Positions 7,570 through 16,604 are shown, numbered from the stretch's first letter. The stretch: 44,123 nucleotides of DNA from an uncultured Chloracidobacterium sp. (GCA_936914845.1 CAKZGE010000016.1:27501-71623); one strand, 5' to 3'. Notes: generated from the sequence alone by a model not told the origin. Numbers and translations: made by a program.

Positions 7570-9168
7570 ATGCAAAAAAAGTTTTTGAAAAGTATTGTTG
7601 CTCTCGCCTTGATCCAAGCATTTTTGTTGCCCGGATTCGCTGTCGCCCAGACCGCCGATGCCAATGCACGCATTCGCGAAGAGGTGGCAAAGAATTCGCA
7701 GGTTATGAAAACGCTGCAGGTGCTGACGGACGTTTACGGCCCGCGGTTGACCGGTTCGCCGAACCATAAGGCATCGGCGGAATGGGTCGTCAAGCAAATG
7801 AAGGAGTGGGGTTTTGATAAAGCGGAACTCGAATCCTGGGGATTCGGCCACCCCGGCTGGGTCAACGAAAGGGCATCGGGATTTATCACCTCGCCGGTTC
7901 AGGATTCCCTTGTTTTTGAGGTGTTGGCATGGACACCGGGCACGAAAGGAGCGGTCAGCGGTTCGGCGGTGCGTCTTAATCTGCCGGAGCGGCCGACACA
8001 GGAAGAACTGACGGGATATTTTAATAGTGTCAAGGGTTCATTGAATGGCAACATGGTGCTGATCGGCCCGCCGGCAAAGGTCCCCGTCAATTTCGAACCG
8101 CCGGCAAAACGCATCGATGACGAAACGCTGAAGCAGCGGCTTGACCCGAACGCGGCCCCGCCGTCGCGACAGCGTCCGACGAATGAACAACCGACTGCCG
8201 CCGCAAAGCCGGGTGCTTTGAATTTTCAGCAGATCAACGAACAACTGGATAAATTCCTGATCGACAGCGGCGTTGCCGTAAGGGTCAATGATGCCGGACG
8301 CGAACACGGCCAGATCCGTGCTTTCAATAATCGAACATTCGATGTCAACAAGGTCGTTCCGACAATAGTTCTTCGCAATGAAGATTACGGACGCATTTCA
8401 CGTCTCGTCGAAGGCAAACATCCGGTCAAGCTGGAATTCGACATCCGCAATAAGGTGATTCCGGAAGGAACGACATCATACAATGTTATCGGCGAAATAA
8501 CCGGAACGGACAAAAAGGACGAGGTGATCATGGTCGGCGGCCATTTGGATTCCTGGCATTCGGCGACGGGTGCGACGGATAATGCGACCGGCTGTTCGAT
8601 AATGCTGGAAGTGATGCGGACGATCAAGGCTCTGGGCCTTAAGCCGCGACGTACGATCCGCGTGGCGCTTTGGAGCGGCGAAGAGCAGGGATTGCTCGGG
8701 TCACAGGCTTATGTCAAAAAGCATTTTGGCAGCGTAGAAAACCCGACGCCGGAATGGGCAAAATTCGGCGGCTACTTTAACCACGACACCGGCACGGGCC
8801 GTGTTCGGGCAATGAGCGTTTTCGGGCCGCCGGAAACTGCCGCGGCACTGCGCGAGATCTTAGCACCGTTCTCCGATATCGGATTTGTAGGCGTTTCCGC
8901 CACCGCCAGCCGCGGACTTGGCGGTTCCGACCACACATCATTCAATGCCGCGGGCCTGCCCGGTATCGGAACGATGCTTGACCCGATCGAATACGGTTCG
9001 CACACGTGGCATACGAATTTGGACACATACGAACGTGTTATCGAAGACGATCTGAAGCAAGGTGTTATCGTTATTGCGGCCGCAGCGTACGCACTTGCCA
9101 GCCGTGATGAGCTGCTTCCGAGGTTTTCGGCGACAGATATGCCGAAACCTCCGGCACCGCGAAACTGA
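7570..9168 (+). CDS. secreted M28 family zinc metallopeptidase
   Basis: A Sec signal peptide covers about residues 1-26 (ending GFAVAQ). The zinc-binding set of peptidase family M28 is complete: H325 in GGHLDSW, the bridging D337 in GATDNATG, E371-E372 in SGEEQG, D406 in NHDTGTG and H481 in HTWHTNLDTYE. A PA-like insert occupies the region before the catalytic domain, and the 220s are rich in Pro and Gln. The layout matches aminopeptidases and plasma glutamate carboxypeptidase-like enzymes. It should remove N-terminal residues from peptides outside the cytoplasmic membrane. I chose ATG 7570 because the signal peptide starts there; an in-frame TTG at 7552 is possible. A terminator lies just downstream. 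Confidence 0.93.
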   Translation: MQKKFLKSIVALALIQAFLLPGFAVAQTADANARIREEVAKNSQVMKTLQVLTDVYGPRLTGSPNHKASAEWVVKQMKEWGFDKAELESWGFGHPGWVNERASGFITSPVQDSLVFEVLAWTPGTKGAVSGSAVRLNLPERPTQEELTGYFNSVKGSLNGNMVLIGPPAKVPVNFEPPAKRIDDETLKQRLDPNAAPPSRQRPTNEQPTAAAKPGALNFQQINEQLDKFLIDSGVAVRVNDAGREHGQIRAFNNRTFDVNKVVPTIVLRNEDYGRISRLVEGKHPVKLEFDIRNKVIPEGTTSYNVIGEITGTDKKDEVIMVGGHLDSWHSATGATDNATGCSIMLEVMRTIKALGLKPRRTIRVALWSGEEQGLLGSQAYVKKHFGSVENPTPEWAKFGGYFNHDTGTGRVRAMSVFGPPETAAALREILAPFSDIGFVGVSATASRGLGGSDHTSFNAAGLPGIGTMLDPIEYGSHTWHTNLDTYERVIEDDLKQGVIVIAAAAYALASRDELLPRFSATDMPKPPAPRN

Positions 9169-9191
9169 ACAAAGGCGGATGAAGACGAAAA

Positions 9192-9222
9192 AAGGGTGCT
9201 TTCGGGCGCCCTTATTTTTTTT
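9192..9222 (+). terminator. rho-independent terminator, probably bidirectional
   Basis: An 8-bp stem AAGGGTGC / GCGCCCTT (one G-T pair) with loop TTTCGG is followed by eight T (9215-9222) on the plus strand. It lies 24 bases after the M28 stop. On the minus strand the same stem overlaps the nth stop codon (9212-9214) and is followed by a T-rich stretch (complement of 9187-9193), so it can serve both genes. Confidence 0.8.
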
Positions 9223-9856
9223 GGTTGAAAAAGGGGCAGATGTCGCTTAGAACGCAGGCCTGGCAATTTGGCTTGCGGGCAAAACAGACGCGGCGGCCAT
9301 GAAAGATGAGCCAGTGAGGAAACATGATCCAATCGTTCTGCGGAACCAGTTTTTCAAGGTCTTTTTCGATCTTTTCGGGCGTTCTTTCTTTGGTTAGGCC
9401 GAGCCGCTGGGACAGGCGGGAGACGTGTGTATCGACCACGACGCCGGCGGCAATGCCGAAAGCATTTCCGAGCACAACATTGGCCGTTTTTCGAGCAACA
9501 CCGGGCAGCGTTAAAAGTTCGTCCATTGTTTCAGGTACCTTTCCGCCAAAATCAGAAACTATTCGCTGACTAGCTCCGATGATATTCTTTGCTTTGTTGC
9601 GATAAAATCCGGTCGAACGGATGTCGCTTTCCACCTCGGTCGGCGAAGCTTCGGCCAGTTCTCGCGGGCTGCGGTATTTGCGAAATAATTCGGCGGTCAC
9701 AAGGTTGACGCGGGCGTCCGTACACTGAGCGGAAAGAATGGTTGCGATCAGCAATTCGAACGGATCTGCATAATTCAGCTCGCAATGGGCGGCGGGATAT
9801 TCATTTTGCAGCCGCCGGATTATTTCGAGAGTTCTTTGCCGTATGCTTCTGATCAC
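9212..9856 (-). CDS. nth: endonuclease III (DNA glycosylase/AP lyase)
   Basis: This base-excision repair enzyme removes oxidised pyrimidines and cleaves the abasic site. The helix-hairpin-helix LPGVARKTANVVL contains the catalytic Lys123. The catalytic Asp142 is in VVVDTHVSRL. The 4Fe-4S cluster motif is C191-x6-C198-x2-C201-x5-C207 at the C-terminus. I chose GTG 9856 because the protein then aligns from its start with the usual Nth N-terminus. An in-frame TTG at 9892 would add 12 residues. No clear Shine-Dalgarno sequence supports either. The gene stands alone, divergent from the aminotransferase gene, and ends inside the terminator hairpin. Confidence 0.95.
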   Translation of the reverse strand: MIRSIRQRTLEIIRRLQNEYPAAHCELNYADPFELLIATILSAQCTDARVNLVTAELFRKYRSPRELAEASPTEVESDIRSTGFYRNKAKNIIGASQRIVSDFGGKVPETMDELLTLPGVARKTANVVLGNAFGIAAGVVVDTHVSRLSQRLGLTKERTPEKIEKDLEKLVPQNDWIMFPHWLIFHGRRVCFARKPNCQACVLSDICPFFNQKK

Positions 9857-9948
9857 GAACAACAGGCTAATGAACCGGTTGCCGAAATGCAAATGGTCAG
9901 CGAAGCTTTGACGGCACCGGTTTGATAACCGGAAACGGATAAACGATA

Positions 9949-11100
9949 ATGGTTACAACAAAAACAGGATCTCCAAACAGCAGAATGCAAGTTCCATTAT
10001 TAGATCTTTCCGAACAGAATCGTGCCTTGCGGCCCGAGATCGAAGCGGCGCTCGGCCGCGTGCTTGACACGAACGGCTTTATTCTCGGCGGAGAGGTAAA
10101 GGCGCTCGAAGACGAATTGGCGGCCTATTGCGGCACGAGATACGCGGTTGGCTGTGCCTCCGGGAGCGATGCTCTGCTGCTGGCTCTGATGGCTCTGGAC
10201 ATCAAACCGGGCGATGAGGTCATCACCACGCCATATAGTTTTTTTGCCAGTGTGAGCGCAATTACCCGACTTGGGGCCGTACCGGTTTTCGTGGATATCG
10301 AGCCGGACACCTTTAACATCGACCCGGATCTGATCGAGAGCAAGATAACGGAACGCACGAAGGCGATCCAACCGGTTCATTTGTATGGCCAATGCGCCAA
10401 CATGGCAGCGATCGGCGAGATCGCTTCAAAGTACGGAATTCCGCTGGTTGAAGACGCCGCACAGGCGATCGGGGCAGAAGAAGACGGTGTGCGGGCCGGG
10501 GCAATGAGCGCCGTCGGATGTTTCAGCTTCTATCCGTCAAAGAATCTTGGCGGAATGGGCGACGGCGGATTTATGACGTGCGAAGATGACGAGATCGCGA
10601 GGAAGCTGTTCGCCCTTCGCGTTCATGGTTCCGAAGAACGCTATTATCATAAATGGGTCGGGATAAATTCGCGGCTCGACGGTTTTCAAGGGGCAGTTCT
10701 GCGGGTCAAGCTTCCGCATTTGGATGAATGGTCAAATGAACGGAAGGCCAATGCAGACCGCTATCGCGAGCTTTTTGCCGCCGCCGGGCTGACGGAAAAT
10801 GTCGTTCTGCCGGCCGAACGAGCGAACGTCCGGCATATCTACAATCAATTCGTTGTCCGGGTTCCGGGACGCCGCGACGAGGCCAAACGATTTCTAGCCG
10901 AAAAAGGTGTCGGAACAGATATATATTATCCGGTGCCGCTGCATTTGCAGGAATGCTTTTTGTATCTGGGATATTCGGCCGGCGACATGCCCGAATCCGA
11001 AAAGGCGGCCGCAGAATCGCTGGCACTGCCGATCTTTCCGGAGCTGAAAGCCGAACAGCAAAACTATGTCGTAGAGCAATTCGCAGAATTCTTTTCTTAA
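9949..11100 (+). CDS. DegT/DnrJ/EryC1/StrS family PLP-dependent sugar aminotransferase
   Basis: These enzymes transfer an amino group to keto-sugar nucleotides for surface polysaccharide or glycan synthesis. The fold-type I features are clear: GCASGSDALLLAL near the N-terminus, the cofactor-binding Asp in VEDAAQAIGA, and the PLP lysine K198 in SFYPSKNLGGMGDGG. The C-terminal part has the family's HIYNQFVVRV and TDIYYPVPLHLQECF. This resembles dTDP-3-amino sugar transaminases of the FdtB/QdtB group, but substrate cannot be read from sequence. ATG 9949 is the longest start. ATG 9985 (MQVPLLDL) fits the usual family N-terminus as well, and neither has a strong ribosome site. The next gene begins directly after the stop, so it heads a polysaccharide operon. 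Confidence 0.92.
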   Translation: MVTTKTGSPNSRMQVPLLDLSEQNRALRPEIEAALGRVLDTNGFILGGEVKALEDELAAYCGTRYAVGCASGSDALLLALMALDIKPGDEVITTPYSFFASVSAITRLGAVPVFVDIEPDTFNIDPDLIESKITERTKAIQPVHLYGQCANMAAIGEIASKYGIPLVEDAAQAIGAEEDGVRAGAMSAVGCFSFYPSKNLGGMGDGGFMTCEDDEIARKLFALRVHGSEERYYHKWVGINSRLDGFQGAVLRVKLPHLDEWSNERKANADRYRELFAAAGLTENVVLPAERANVRHIYNQFVVRVPGRRDEAKRFLAEKGVGTDIYYPVPLHLQECFLYLGYSAGDMPESEKAAAESLALPIFPELKAEQQNYVVEQFAEFFS

Positions 11101-12393
11101 GTGGAACAACACCTCGCCATATACAATTCGCGAACCACCGCCGGACGCATAGTGCTCGCCGGGGCGATATTGGCGGCTCTCATTTTTGCATGGTGCACGG
11201 TCCGCTGGCAGCTGGGCAATATGCTTGCCGCTCTGACACCGAATAATTCGCCCAATGCGGCCGAGATCGCCGAACTGGCGGTTTCGATGGACCCATCAGA
11301 TCCATTGCCGCGGTGGCTGCTTTCCGTAAAGCAGAGAGAAGATTTTTCACCTGCGAGCATTGATGCTTCGGTCATTTCTCTGGAAAACGCCGTAAGACTT
11401 GCACCAAACGATTTTCGTTGGTGGGTGGAACTAGGAAGGGCATACGAGCAGGCAGAACGGCCCGTCGAAGCCGAATCGGCACTGCTAAAAGCGGTGGATC
11501 TGGCGCCGAATTATACATTCCCGCGGTGGCAGCTTGGAAATTTCTATCTTCGGAATGACCGTGAACAAGAAGCTTTTGTCCAACTTTCAAAGGCGACGGA
11601 AAAAAGCATCGTTTACCGAAACCAGGTTTTTTCGCTGGTTTGGGATTTTTATCAGAAAGACGCGACTCGCGTGGAGCAAGTGGCGGCAACCGATCCGGAC
11701 ACGCGGGTGACGCTGGCGCTTTTCTTTGCCTTGCGGGACAGCCCGCAGGATGCCCTGCGTGTATGGAACACACTTTCAGAAGAGGAAAAACAAAAACGAC
11801 AGGTCAACGGCCGCACGATCGCCCAATCGCTGTTGCGTTCGCGATTCATTTCACAGGCCTTCGAATTTGCCAAGCAGACGGGTTTTGATCCGGACGCGGA
11901 ACCCGAAAGGGTGACCAATGCCGGGTTTGAAGGCTCGCTTGGAGAGGCGGATGCAACAATGTTCGGCTGGCGAATCTACCGCGATCAACCGCGTGTCGAA
12001 TTGGTTTCGGATACTTCGGTCAAGCATTCGGGCCAACGAAGCCTGAAAGTGTCGTTCAAGAACTATCTTAAACCGGAGCTTTATAATGCAGTCCAATTGG
12101 TGCGGGTCGAACCGGGTGTAAAATACCGATTGTCCTATTGGGTGCGGACGGAGAATCTGAAAAGCGGCGGCACACCTTTCTTTGATATAACGGACGCTCG
12201 GACCGATCAGGTGCTGGCGGGCAGTGAAGCCTTTGCCAATGGAACTAACGATTGGCAGCAATATCATATCGATTTTACGACACCGGCGGTTTGCGACGGC
12301 GTATTTATAAAGATGGCACGCGTGCCGTGCGGCGAGACGTGTCCGATCTCCGGCATGTTGTGGCTGGACGATTTCGACCTGTCGAGAATTTAG
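11101..12393 (+). CDS. membrane-anchored TPR protein with C-terminal carbohydrate-binding-like domain
   Basis: The GTG start follows the aminotransferase stop without a gap. One membrane helix lies at about 15-37. TPR-like helices follow between about 50 and 190 (WWVELGRAYEQAERPVEAES, FPRWQLGNFYLRNDREQEAF). From about residue 265 a beta-rich segment starts with VTNAGFEGSLGEADATMFGW and continues with HSGQRSLKVSF, PGVKYRLSYWVRTEN and WQQYHIDFTTP. That is the layout of a galactose-binding-like/CBM jelly roll. Between an aminotransferase and an O-antigen ligase-like gene, a scaffold or assembly role in polysaccharide export is plausible but unproven. Confidence 0.82.
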   Translation: MEQHLAIYNSRTTAGRIVLAGAILAALIFAWCTVRWQLGNMLAALTPNNSPNAAEIAELAVSMDPSDPLPRWLLSVKQREDFSPASIDASVISLENAVRLAPNDFRWWVELGRAYEQAERPVEAESALLKAVDLAPNYTFPRWQLGNFYLRNDREQEAFVQLSKATEKSIVYRNQVFSLVWDFYQKDATRVEQVAATDPDTRVTLALFFALRDSPQDALRVWNTLSEEEKQKRQVNGRTIAQSLLRSRFISQAFEFAKQTGFDPDAEPERVTNAGFEGSLGEADATMFGWRIYRDQPRVELVSDTSVKHSGQRSLKVSFKNYLKPELYNAVQLVRVEPGVKYRLSYWVRTENLKSGGTPFFDITDARTDQVLAGSEAFANGTNDWQQYHIDFTTPAVCDGVFIKMARVPCGETCPISGMLWLDDFDLSRI

Positions 12394-12397
12394 GTCT

Positions 12398-13777
12398 ATG
12401 ACTTGGGCAAATAGAGCGGGATTTATTTTGGTCTGTGTGATGATGGTCTTTACCACCATCGCCTACGGAGCCGTGCATCAGCCGATCCTTGTTCTTTTCT
12501 ATGCTGCCTGTGCGGCCTTGCTCGTTTTGTGGTCGATCGACGGATTTAAAAGCGGGGCAATTCGGTTTACCCGCGAACCGTTACAATTGCCGCTCGCCGC
12601 CACCGCTCTTTACGGGGCGATGCAGGTTCTCCCGCTGGGCCATTTCGCTAGCATAGCCGGCCTCGCTGATGTGCCGCGCAAAATATCGCTCGACCCATTT
12701 GCGACGCAGGTCAATGCTATGCATTTTGCGGCGCTGTTCCTGTTCCTGGCCATCCTCTTGGTTTTGCTGGATTCGGCCGGGCGCATCAAAAGGCTAGCCG
12801 GGCTAATATTCTTTTTCGGAGCGATCTACGCATTTTTCGGCATTTTGCAGGGCGTTCTAAGCCCGGACAAGATATACGGGATCTACGAAGCAAAAGCGGC
12901 GCCTCCGTTCGGGTCTTTCGTCAATCGACACAATTTCGCCGCCTATATGGAAATGTCGCTGGCGATCCCGCTTGGCCTGATGTTCGTCGGAGCGGTCAAG
13001 CGCGACAAGCGGCTGCTTTACATGACCGGTATCGGTTTGATGGGCGTTGCGTTGATCATGAGCGGTTCGCGCGGCGGATTGGTCGCGTTGCTGGCGGAGA
13101 TAGTCTTGATATTGATGATGACCCTCGGCAAAAAAGGCGAGCGTCGCTGGGTTTTGAAGGGCGTGTTGGCCGCCGCCATGGTCGGGGCCATCGTTGCGGG
13201 GTCTTTTTTTGTCGGTGGGGAAAGTTCGTTGACGAGACTAGCGGAAACCGCGAAGTCTGATGATCTGACGACGGACCGCTCGCACATTTGGAGTGTTACG
13301 CTGAAGGTTATCGGAGCAAATATGCCGTTAGGAGCAGGGTTAGGAGCTTTCGGCATTGCCTACACACAATTTGATGACCGCAGCGGATTGGAGCGAGTGG
13401 AGCAGGCGCACAATGACTATCTGCAGGTGCTTTCGGATGCGGGCCTGGTCGGAGCATTGATCGGTATCGGGTTTCTAGTGGTCCTATTCACGACCGGCAA
13501 AGCGGCCGTAACTACAAAGAATCTATACCGCAAAGGTGTTGCGGTCGGTGCAGCCGGCGGCATATTTGCCATAATGGTCCACAGCCTCTTCGATTTCGTG
13601 CTTCATACAACGGCGGTCGCATTGCTGTTTTTGGCCTTGGCCGCATTGCTTTCAGCCTGTAGGTGGAAATACGAAGACGACGTGGTCGATGAGGAAGACC
13701 AGCATAAGCGACGCCGGAGCAGAAAGGCAAGCGTGGAATCGATCGATGCCAGAAGGCCGCCGCGGCCGGCGATCTGA
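12398..13777 (+). CDS. O-antigen ligase / polymerase-like membrane protein (Wzy_C domain)
   Basis: This polytopic protein has about ten membrane helices. Wzy_C family features are present: SFVNRHNFAAYMEM, the SGSRGG motif around residue 220, a large loop, and then AHNDYLQVLSDAG. The C-terminal 35 residues are a charged tail (DQHKRRRSRKAS) facing the cytoplasm. Members either ligate O-antigen to lipid A-core or polymerise or ligate other glycans. Sequence alone does not separate WaaL, Wzy and PglL-type enzymes. It starts four bases after the TPR gene and ends eight bases before the convergent pssA. Confidence 0.88.
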   Translation: MTWANRAGFILVCVMMVFTTIAYGAVHQPILVLFYAACAALLVLWSIDGFKSGAIRFTREPLQLPLAATALYGAMQVLPLGHFASIAGLADVPRKISLDPFATQVNAMHFAALFLFLAILLVLLDSAGRIKRLAGLIFFFGAIYAFFGILQGVLSPDKIYGIYEAKAAPPFGSFVNRHNFAAYMEMSLAIPLGLMFVGAVKRDKRLLYMTGIGLMGVALIMSGSRGGLVALLAEIVLILMMTLGKKGERRWVLKGVLAAAMVGAIVAGSFFVGGESSLTRLAETAKSDDLTTDRSHIWSVTLKVIGANMPLGAGLGAFGIAYTQFDDRSGLERVEQAHNDYLQVLSDAGLVGALIGIGFLVVLFTTGKAAVTTKNLYRKGVAVGAAGGIFAIMVHSLFDFVLHTTAVALLFLALAALLSACRWKYEDDVVDEEDQHKRRRSRKASVESIDARRPPRPAI

Positions 13778-13785
13778 CCAATTCA

Positions 13786-14652
13786 TTACTCCGCTTCGGC
13801 CTCCTTGCCGGCAAAGGTTGAACGGGCAAGCCGCAGCAGATACCAGACGATGCCATGCAGGACGTAGCCGCCCGAAAGTATCAAAAGAACGTAGTTTGAA
13901 TATAGCCAGATCAACATCCCGACGGCTGCGATAAGCAATACGAGATAGAGATTCTTACGCCCCGAGCCGACGGTCTTGAAGCTTGAATAGCGAATAGTGC
14001 TGACCATCAAAACGCCGAGAACGGCGATAAGCACCATACTTAAAATGGCATAAGAACGAGCCGATTCGCCATAAAAATTCAGCGGCATCGGAGCAAAATG
14101 TACGATCGAGGCCATTAGGCCGGCGGCCGGCGGGATCGGCAGTCCGACGAAATTCTTTTTATCGACTTTAACGGCACCTTCCTGTAGAACGCGCGGGCGG
14201 GTTGACTGGATATTGAATCGAGCCAATCTAAAGGCACCGCACATCAAATACATAAAAAGCAGGAAAATGGAAAGAGCGTATTCGCGTGTATTCTCAGGAA
14301 AGACGGAACCGAAGGCCCAAACGAACATAAGTGCGATCGGAGCAATGCCGAAAGTCAGAACGTCTGCCAGGGAATCGAATTGGACACCGATCTCGGTCGC
14401 CGTTTTGGTCATGCGAGCCACCCGGCCGTCCAATGTATCGAATAAGATCGCCAAGCCGATGCAAACGGCGGCGTAATTGAGATATGAAGCAGAATGGGCG
14501 GGATCGGTGTGGACGACCTGAAAAGCCCGGATGGAATAGATGACGGCAAAGAAACCCATCGCGATATTCGCGGCAGTAAATGCCGTCGGGATCACGTACA
14601 GCCCTTTCTTGATACCTTTATGGACAACTTTGGGTTCTTCGGTCTCTTCCAT
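13786..14652 (-). CDS. pssA: CDP-diacylglycerol-serine O-phosphatidyltransferase
   Basis: This inner-membrane enzyme makes phosphatidylserine from CDP-diacylglycerol and serine. The CDP-alcohol phosphotransferase motif DG-x2-AR-x8-G-x3-D-x3-D is complete at D75-G76, A79-R80, G89, D93 and D97. About eight membrane helices follow. It is preceded by psd on the same strand, 13 bases away, so the two steps from CDP-diacylglycerol to phosphatidylethanolamine are co-expressed. It is the short membrane-type (B. subtilis-like) synthase, not the E. coli phospholipase D-like type. The N-terminus has an acidic start and one extra helix. Confidence 0.95.
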   Translation of the reverse strand: MEETEEPKVVHKGIKKGLYVIPTAFTAANIAMGFFAVIYSIRAFQVVHTDPAHSASYLNYAAVCIGLAILFDTLDGRVARMTKTATEIGVQFDSLADVLTFGIAPIALMFVWAFGSVFPENTREYALSIFLLFMYLMCGAFRLARFNIQSTRPRVLQEGAVKVDKKNFVGLPIPPAAGLMASIVHFAPMPLNFYGESARSYAILSMVLIAVLGVLMVSTIRYSSFKTVGSGRKNLYLVLLIAAVGMLIWLYSNYVLLILSGGYVLHGIVWYLLRLARSTFAGKEAEAE

Positions 14653-14665
14653 AGAATAAATTATA

Positions 14666-15268
14666 TTATTTCACCAATTGGGCAATAATGGTCTCGCCGC
14701 CTTTTACACGATCGCCTTCCTTGACCCGGATCTCCACATTCTTCGGCATCAACAGATCGGTCCGCGAACTGAATTTTATCAAACCGAAACGTTGGCCGAG
14801 CTGGAGCACATCTCCGGCCTTTGCCCAGCAGACGATGCGGCGGGCGACGATCCCGGCTATCTGTGTGCAGACGACGGTCATCTTATCGTTGCTGATGGTC
14901 AGCGAATTTCGTTCGTTCGAAAAGCTGGCTTCATTGCTTGTGGCAGGGGCCTTTTTGCCGCGCACGTATTCGACGTTTTCGACGGTGCCGGCGATCGGCG
15001 AGCGGTTGATGTGAACGTCAAGCGGTGAAAGGAAGACGCTGACGACAAGCCCCGCATCCGTATCTTCGATCCGCGTCACCCGTCCATCCGCAGCAGAAAC
15101 GATGATATCATCGCCGGAGGGCACGGTGCGGTGCGGGTCGCGAAAAAAATAGCCCATGAAAAGAGCCAGAACTGCGAATGCGATAGCGACCGGCCACAAC
15201 CCGAAATATCCGAATATCAGAGCAATTACCGCCGGAGCGATGACGAAAGGTATCCCTTCTTTGACCAT
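14666..15268 (-). CDS. psd: phosphatidylserine decarboxylase, short (archaeal-type) form
   Basis: This pyruvoyl-dependent enzyme decarboxylates phosphatidylserine to phosphatidylethanolamine. Two N-terminal membrane helices (about 6-40) are followed by FFRDPHR, SAADGRV at 58-64 and the conserved SPLDVHINRSPIAG at 81-94. The short length (200 residues) matches the PSD-related family (TIGR00164 type). The self-cleavage site usually reads Phe-Gly-Ser. Here it reads F166-S167-S168-R169, so the Gly before the pyruvoyl-forming serine appears to be Ser. The ATG lacks a good ribosome site. The gene directly precedes pssA. Confidence 0.92.
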   Translation of the reverse strand: MVKEGIPFVIAPAVIALIFGYFGLWPVAIAFAVLALFMGYFFRDPHRTVPSGDDIIVSAADGRVTRIEDTDAGLVVSVFLSPLDVHINRSPIAGTVENVEYVRGKKAPATSNEASFSNERNSLTISNDKMTVVCTQIAGIVARRIVCWAKAGDVLQLGQRFGLIKFSSRTDLLMPKNVEIRVKEGDRVKGGETIIAQLVK

Positions 15269-15353
15269 AAATATAAAGCAGACCGAAAGGCCTGCCAGGT
15301 GACCTGCAAAATGCGGTTAACACTAATCTTACTTGAAAAGGCCCGTTTTGAAA

Positions 15354-15388
15354 AATGAAAAAAGCCCGGTATCTGTCAATGCCGGGCT
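15354..15388 (-). terminator. rho-independent terminator of the TM2-like gene
   Basis: A 9-bp stem AGCCCGGTA / TGCCGGGCT (15363-15371 and 15380-15388, one G-T pair) encloses an 8-base loop. Read on the minus strand it is followed by TTTTTTCATTTTTC. It lies 25 bases after the stop of the small membrane protein gene at 15414. It separates that gene from psd. Confidence 0.75.
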
Positions 15389-15413
15389 AAGGAGGATCGT
15401 ATGAAGAAATGGA

Positions 15414-15623
15414 TCATGTGCGGATGGGGTTATCCTTCGCATAACTGTATGCACACCAGCCCGCGATCAAATGGACGACCCACCCCAATAATCCTGCCGA
15501 GCCTATCCAAGATATGCCCGTTAAGACCAACCAGATAATACCGATCAGAATGCGTCCGTTATAAATTTGTCCAACGCCGGGAACTAAGAAACTTAAAATT
15601 CCTGCCAATAAAGGTTGTCGCAT
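15414..15623 (-). CDS. small TM2-like membrane protein
   Basis: This 69-residue protein has two membrane helices. The motif SFLVPGVGQIYNGRI at about 11-25 is characteristic of the TM2 / DUF5683-like group. These small proteins sit in the inner membrane and their function is mostly unknown. A GGAGGT lies on the minus strand at 15635-15640, about 11 bases before the ATG. A clear terminator follows the stop, so it ends its own transcript. The gene upstream on the same strand is the ZIP transporter, 60 bases away. Confidence 0.8.
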   Translation of the reverse strand: MRQPLLAGILSFLVPGVGQIYNGRILIGIIWLVLTGISWIGSAGLLGWVVHLIAGWCAYSYAKDNPIRT

Positions 15624-15683
15624 TGTTCCAAAATTACCTCCGCAAGTTAATAACGAAAAAGAAGGCGTTTTGTTCCAAAGATT

Positions 15684-16484
15684 TTAATGGGCGTGGCCCC
15701 AAAGCTCGTGGACCACGGTGTGGATCATGAAGAAAAGAGCGACGCCGGCAAAGATCGAAAGCGAAACTGCGGGCCGGCCGTCCTGATGGTGATTGATCTC
15801 CGGGACGAGGTCGCTGGCTGCGACATAGAGCGTAATGCCGCATGCGAGCGGCAAGGCATAGGCAACCGAACCGCCGAGATGGTTTCCCGCGATCCAAAAG
15901 ACCAGAATGCCGGCGATCGTCGTAAGTCCAAGCAGCGTCGTTGAAAGCAAAACCTGGCGTTTGCCGCGGCCGGCCGCCAAGATCATCGAAGCGACGGTGA
16001 AGCCTTCGGGAAATTTGTGGAGCATGACGCCGATGAATACAAGCAAACCGGCCTTTGCGTCCAACTGCGATGCCGCAGCGATGGTGACACCGTCAAAAAA
16101 GGAATGGATCATCAGTCCGCCGACGCCGCTATAGGCAGAGGCTTCGGAAACTACGTCGTGATGATGATGCCCGAGGTGAAAATGAGGGGCGATGGTGTGT
16201 TCGAAAAATTGGGTCAGAAGATAGCCGCCTAAAAGCAACAGCATCGGAACATAAAGGGGGCCTTCGTCATCACCCGGAACCTTTTGCCACAGAACGATCG
16301 TTTTCGGCAAGATCTCGATAAAGGTGACGGCAAGCATAAAGCCGGCGCCGATCGCCAGAAGATACTTCAATACGGCCTGAAACCCCGGACGGGCGGATGT
16401 CGGCAAAAGTACCATGCCGCCGAGCACACTGGCCGCCGCGGCGGAAAGACCGAAGATCGTATAACGCAACAGATCGGATTCCAT
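15684..16484 (-). CDS. ZIP family divalent metal transporter
   Basis: The protein has eight predicted membrane helices. The two metal-site helices carry H127SFFDG and H156KFPEG, the hallmark of ZIP helices IV and V. A histidine-rich loop before helix IV (H101FHLGHHHHD) would bind the metal on entry. This is the ZupT/GufA-like bacterial ZIP group, likely importing zinc or related ions such as Fe(II) or Mn(II). It diverges from the dcw promoter region. The metal specificity is not decidable from sequence. Confidence 0.93.
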   Translation of the reverse strand: MESDLLRYTIFGLSAAAASVLGGMVLLPTSARPGFQAVLKYLLAIGAGFMLAVTFIEILPKTIVLWQKVPGDDEGPLYVPMLLLLGGYLLTQFFEHTIAPHFHLGHHHHDVVSEASAYSGVGGLMIHSFFDGVTIAAASQLDAKAGLLVFIGVMLHKFPEGFTVASMILAAGRGKRQVLLSTTLLGLTTIAGILVFWIAGNHLGGSVAYALPLACGITLYVAASDLVPEINHHQDGRPAVSLSIFAGVALFFMIHTVVHELWGHAH

Positions 16485-16604
16485 ATAAAAACCGAATCAA
16501 GCAGTATAACTCAACGCCGAAGCAACACAAATGAGCCGCGACGAAATATTTCCGGCGGCATTTCCAAAGTTTAAGCACCTGATTAAAATTTATGCAGAAT
16601 TGTC

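Noticed and set aside
15401..15535. A 44-codon plus-strand ORF (MKKWIMCGWGYP...) behind a perfect AGGAGG at 15390-15395
   Set aside because: It is almost entirely antisense to the TM2-like gene, has no recognisable protein features and no promoter. The ribosome-like site is next to the terminator hairpin and could be chance.
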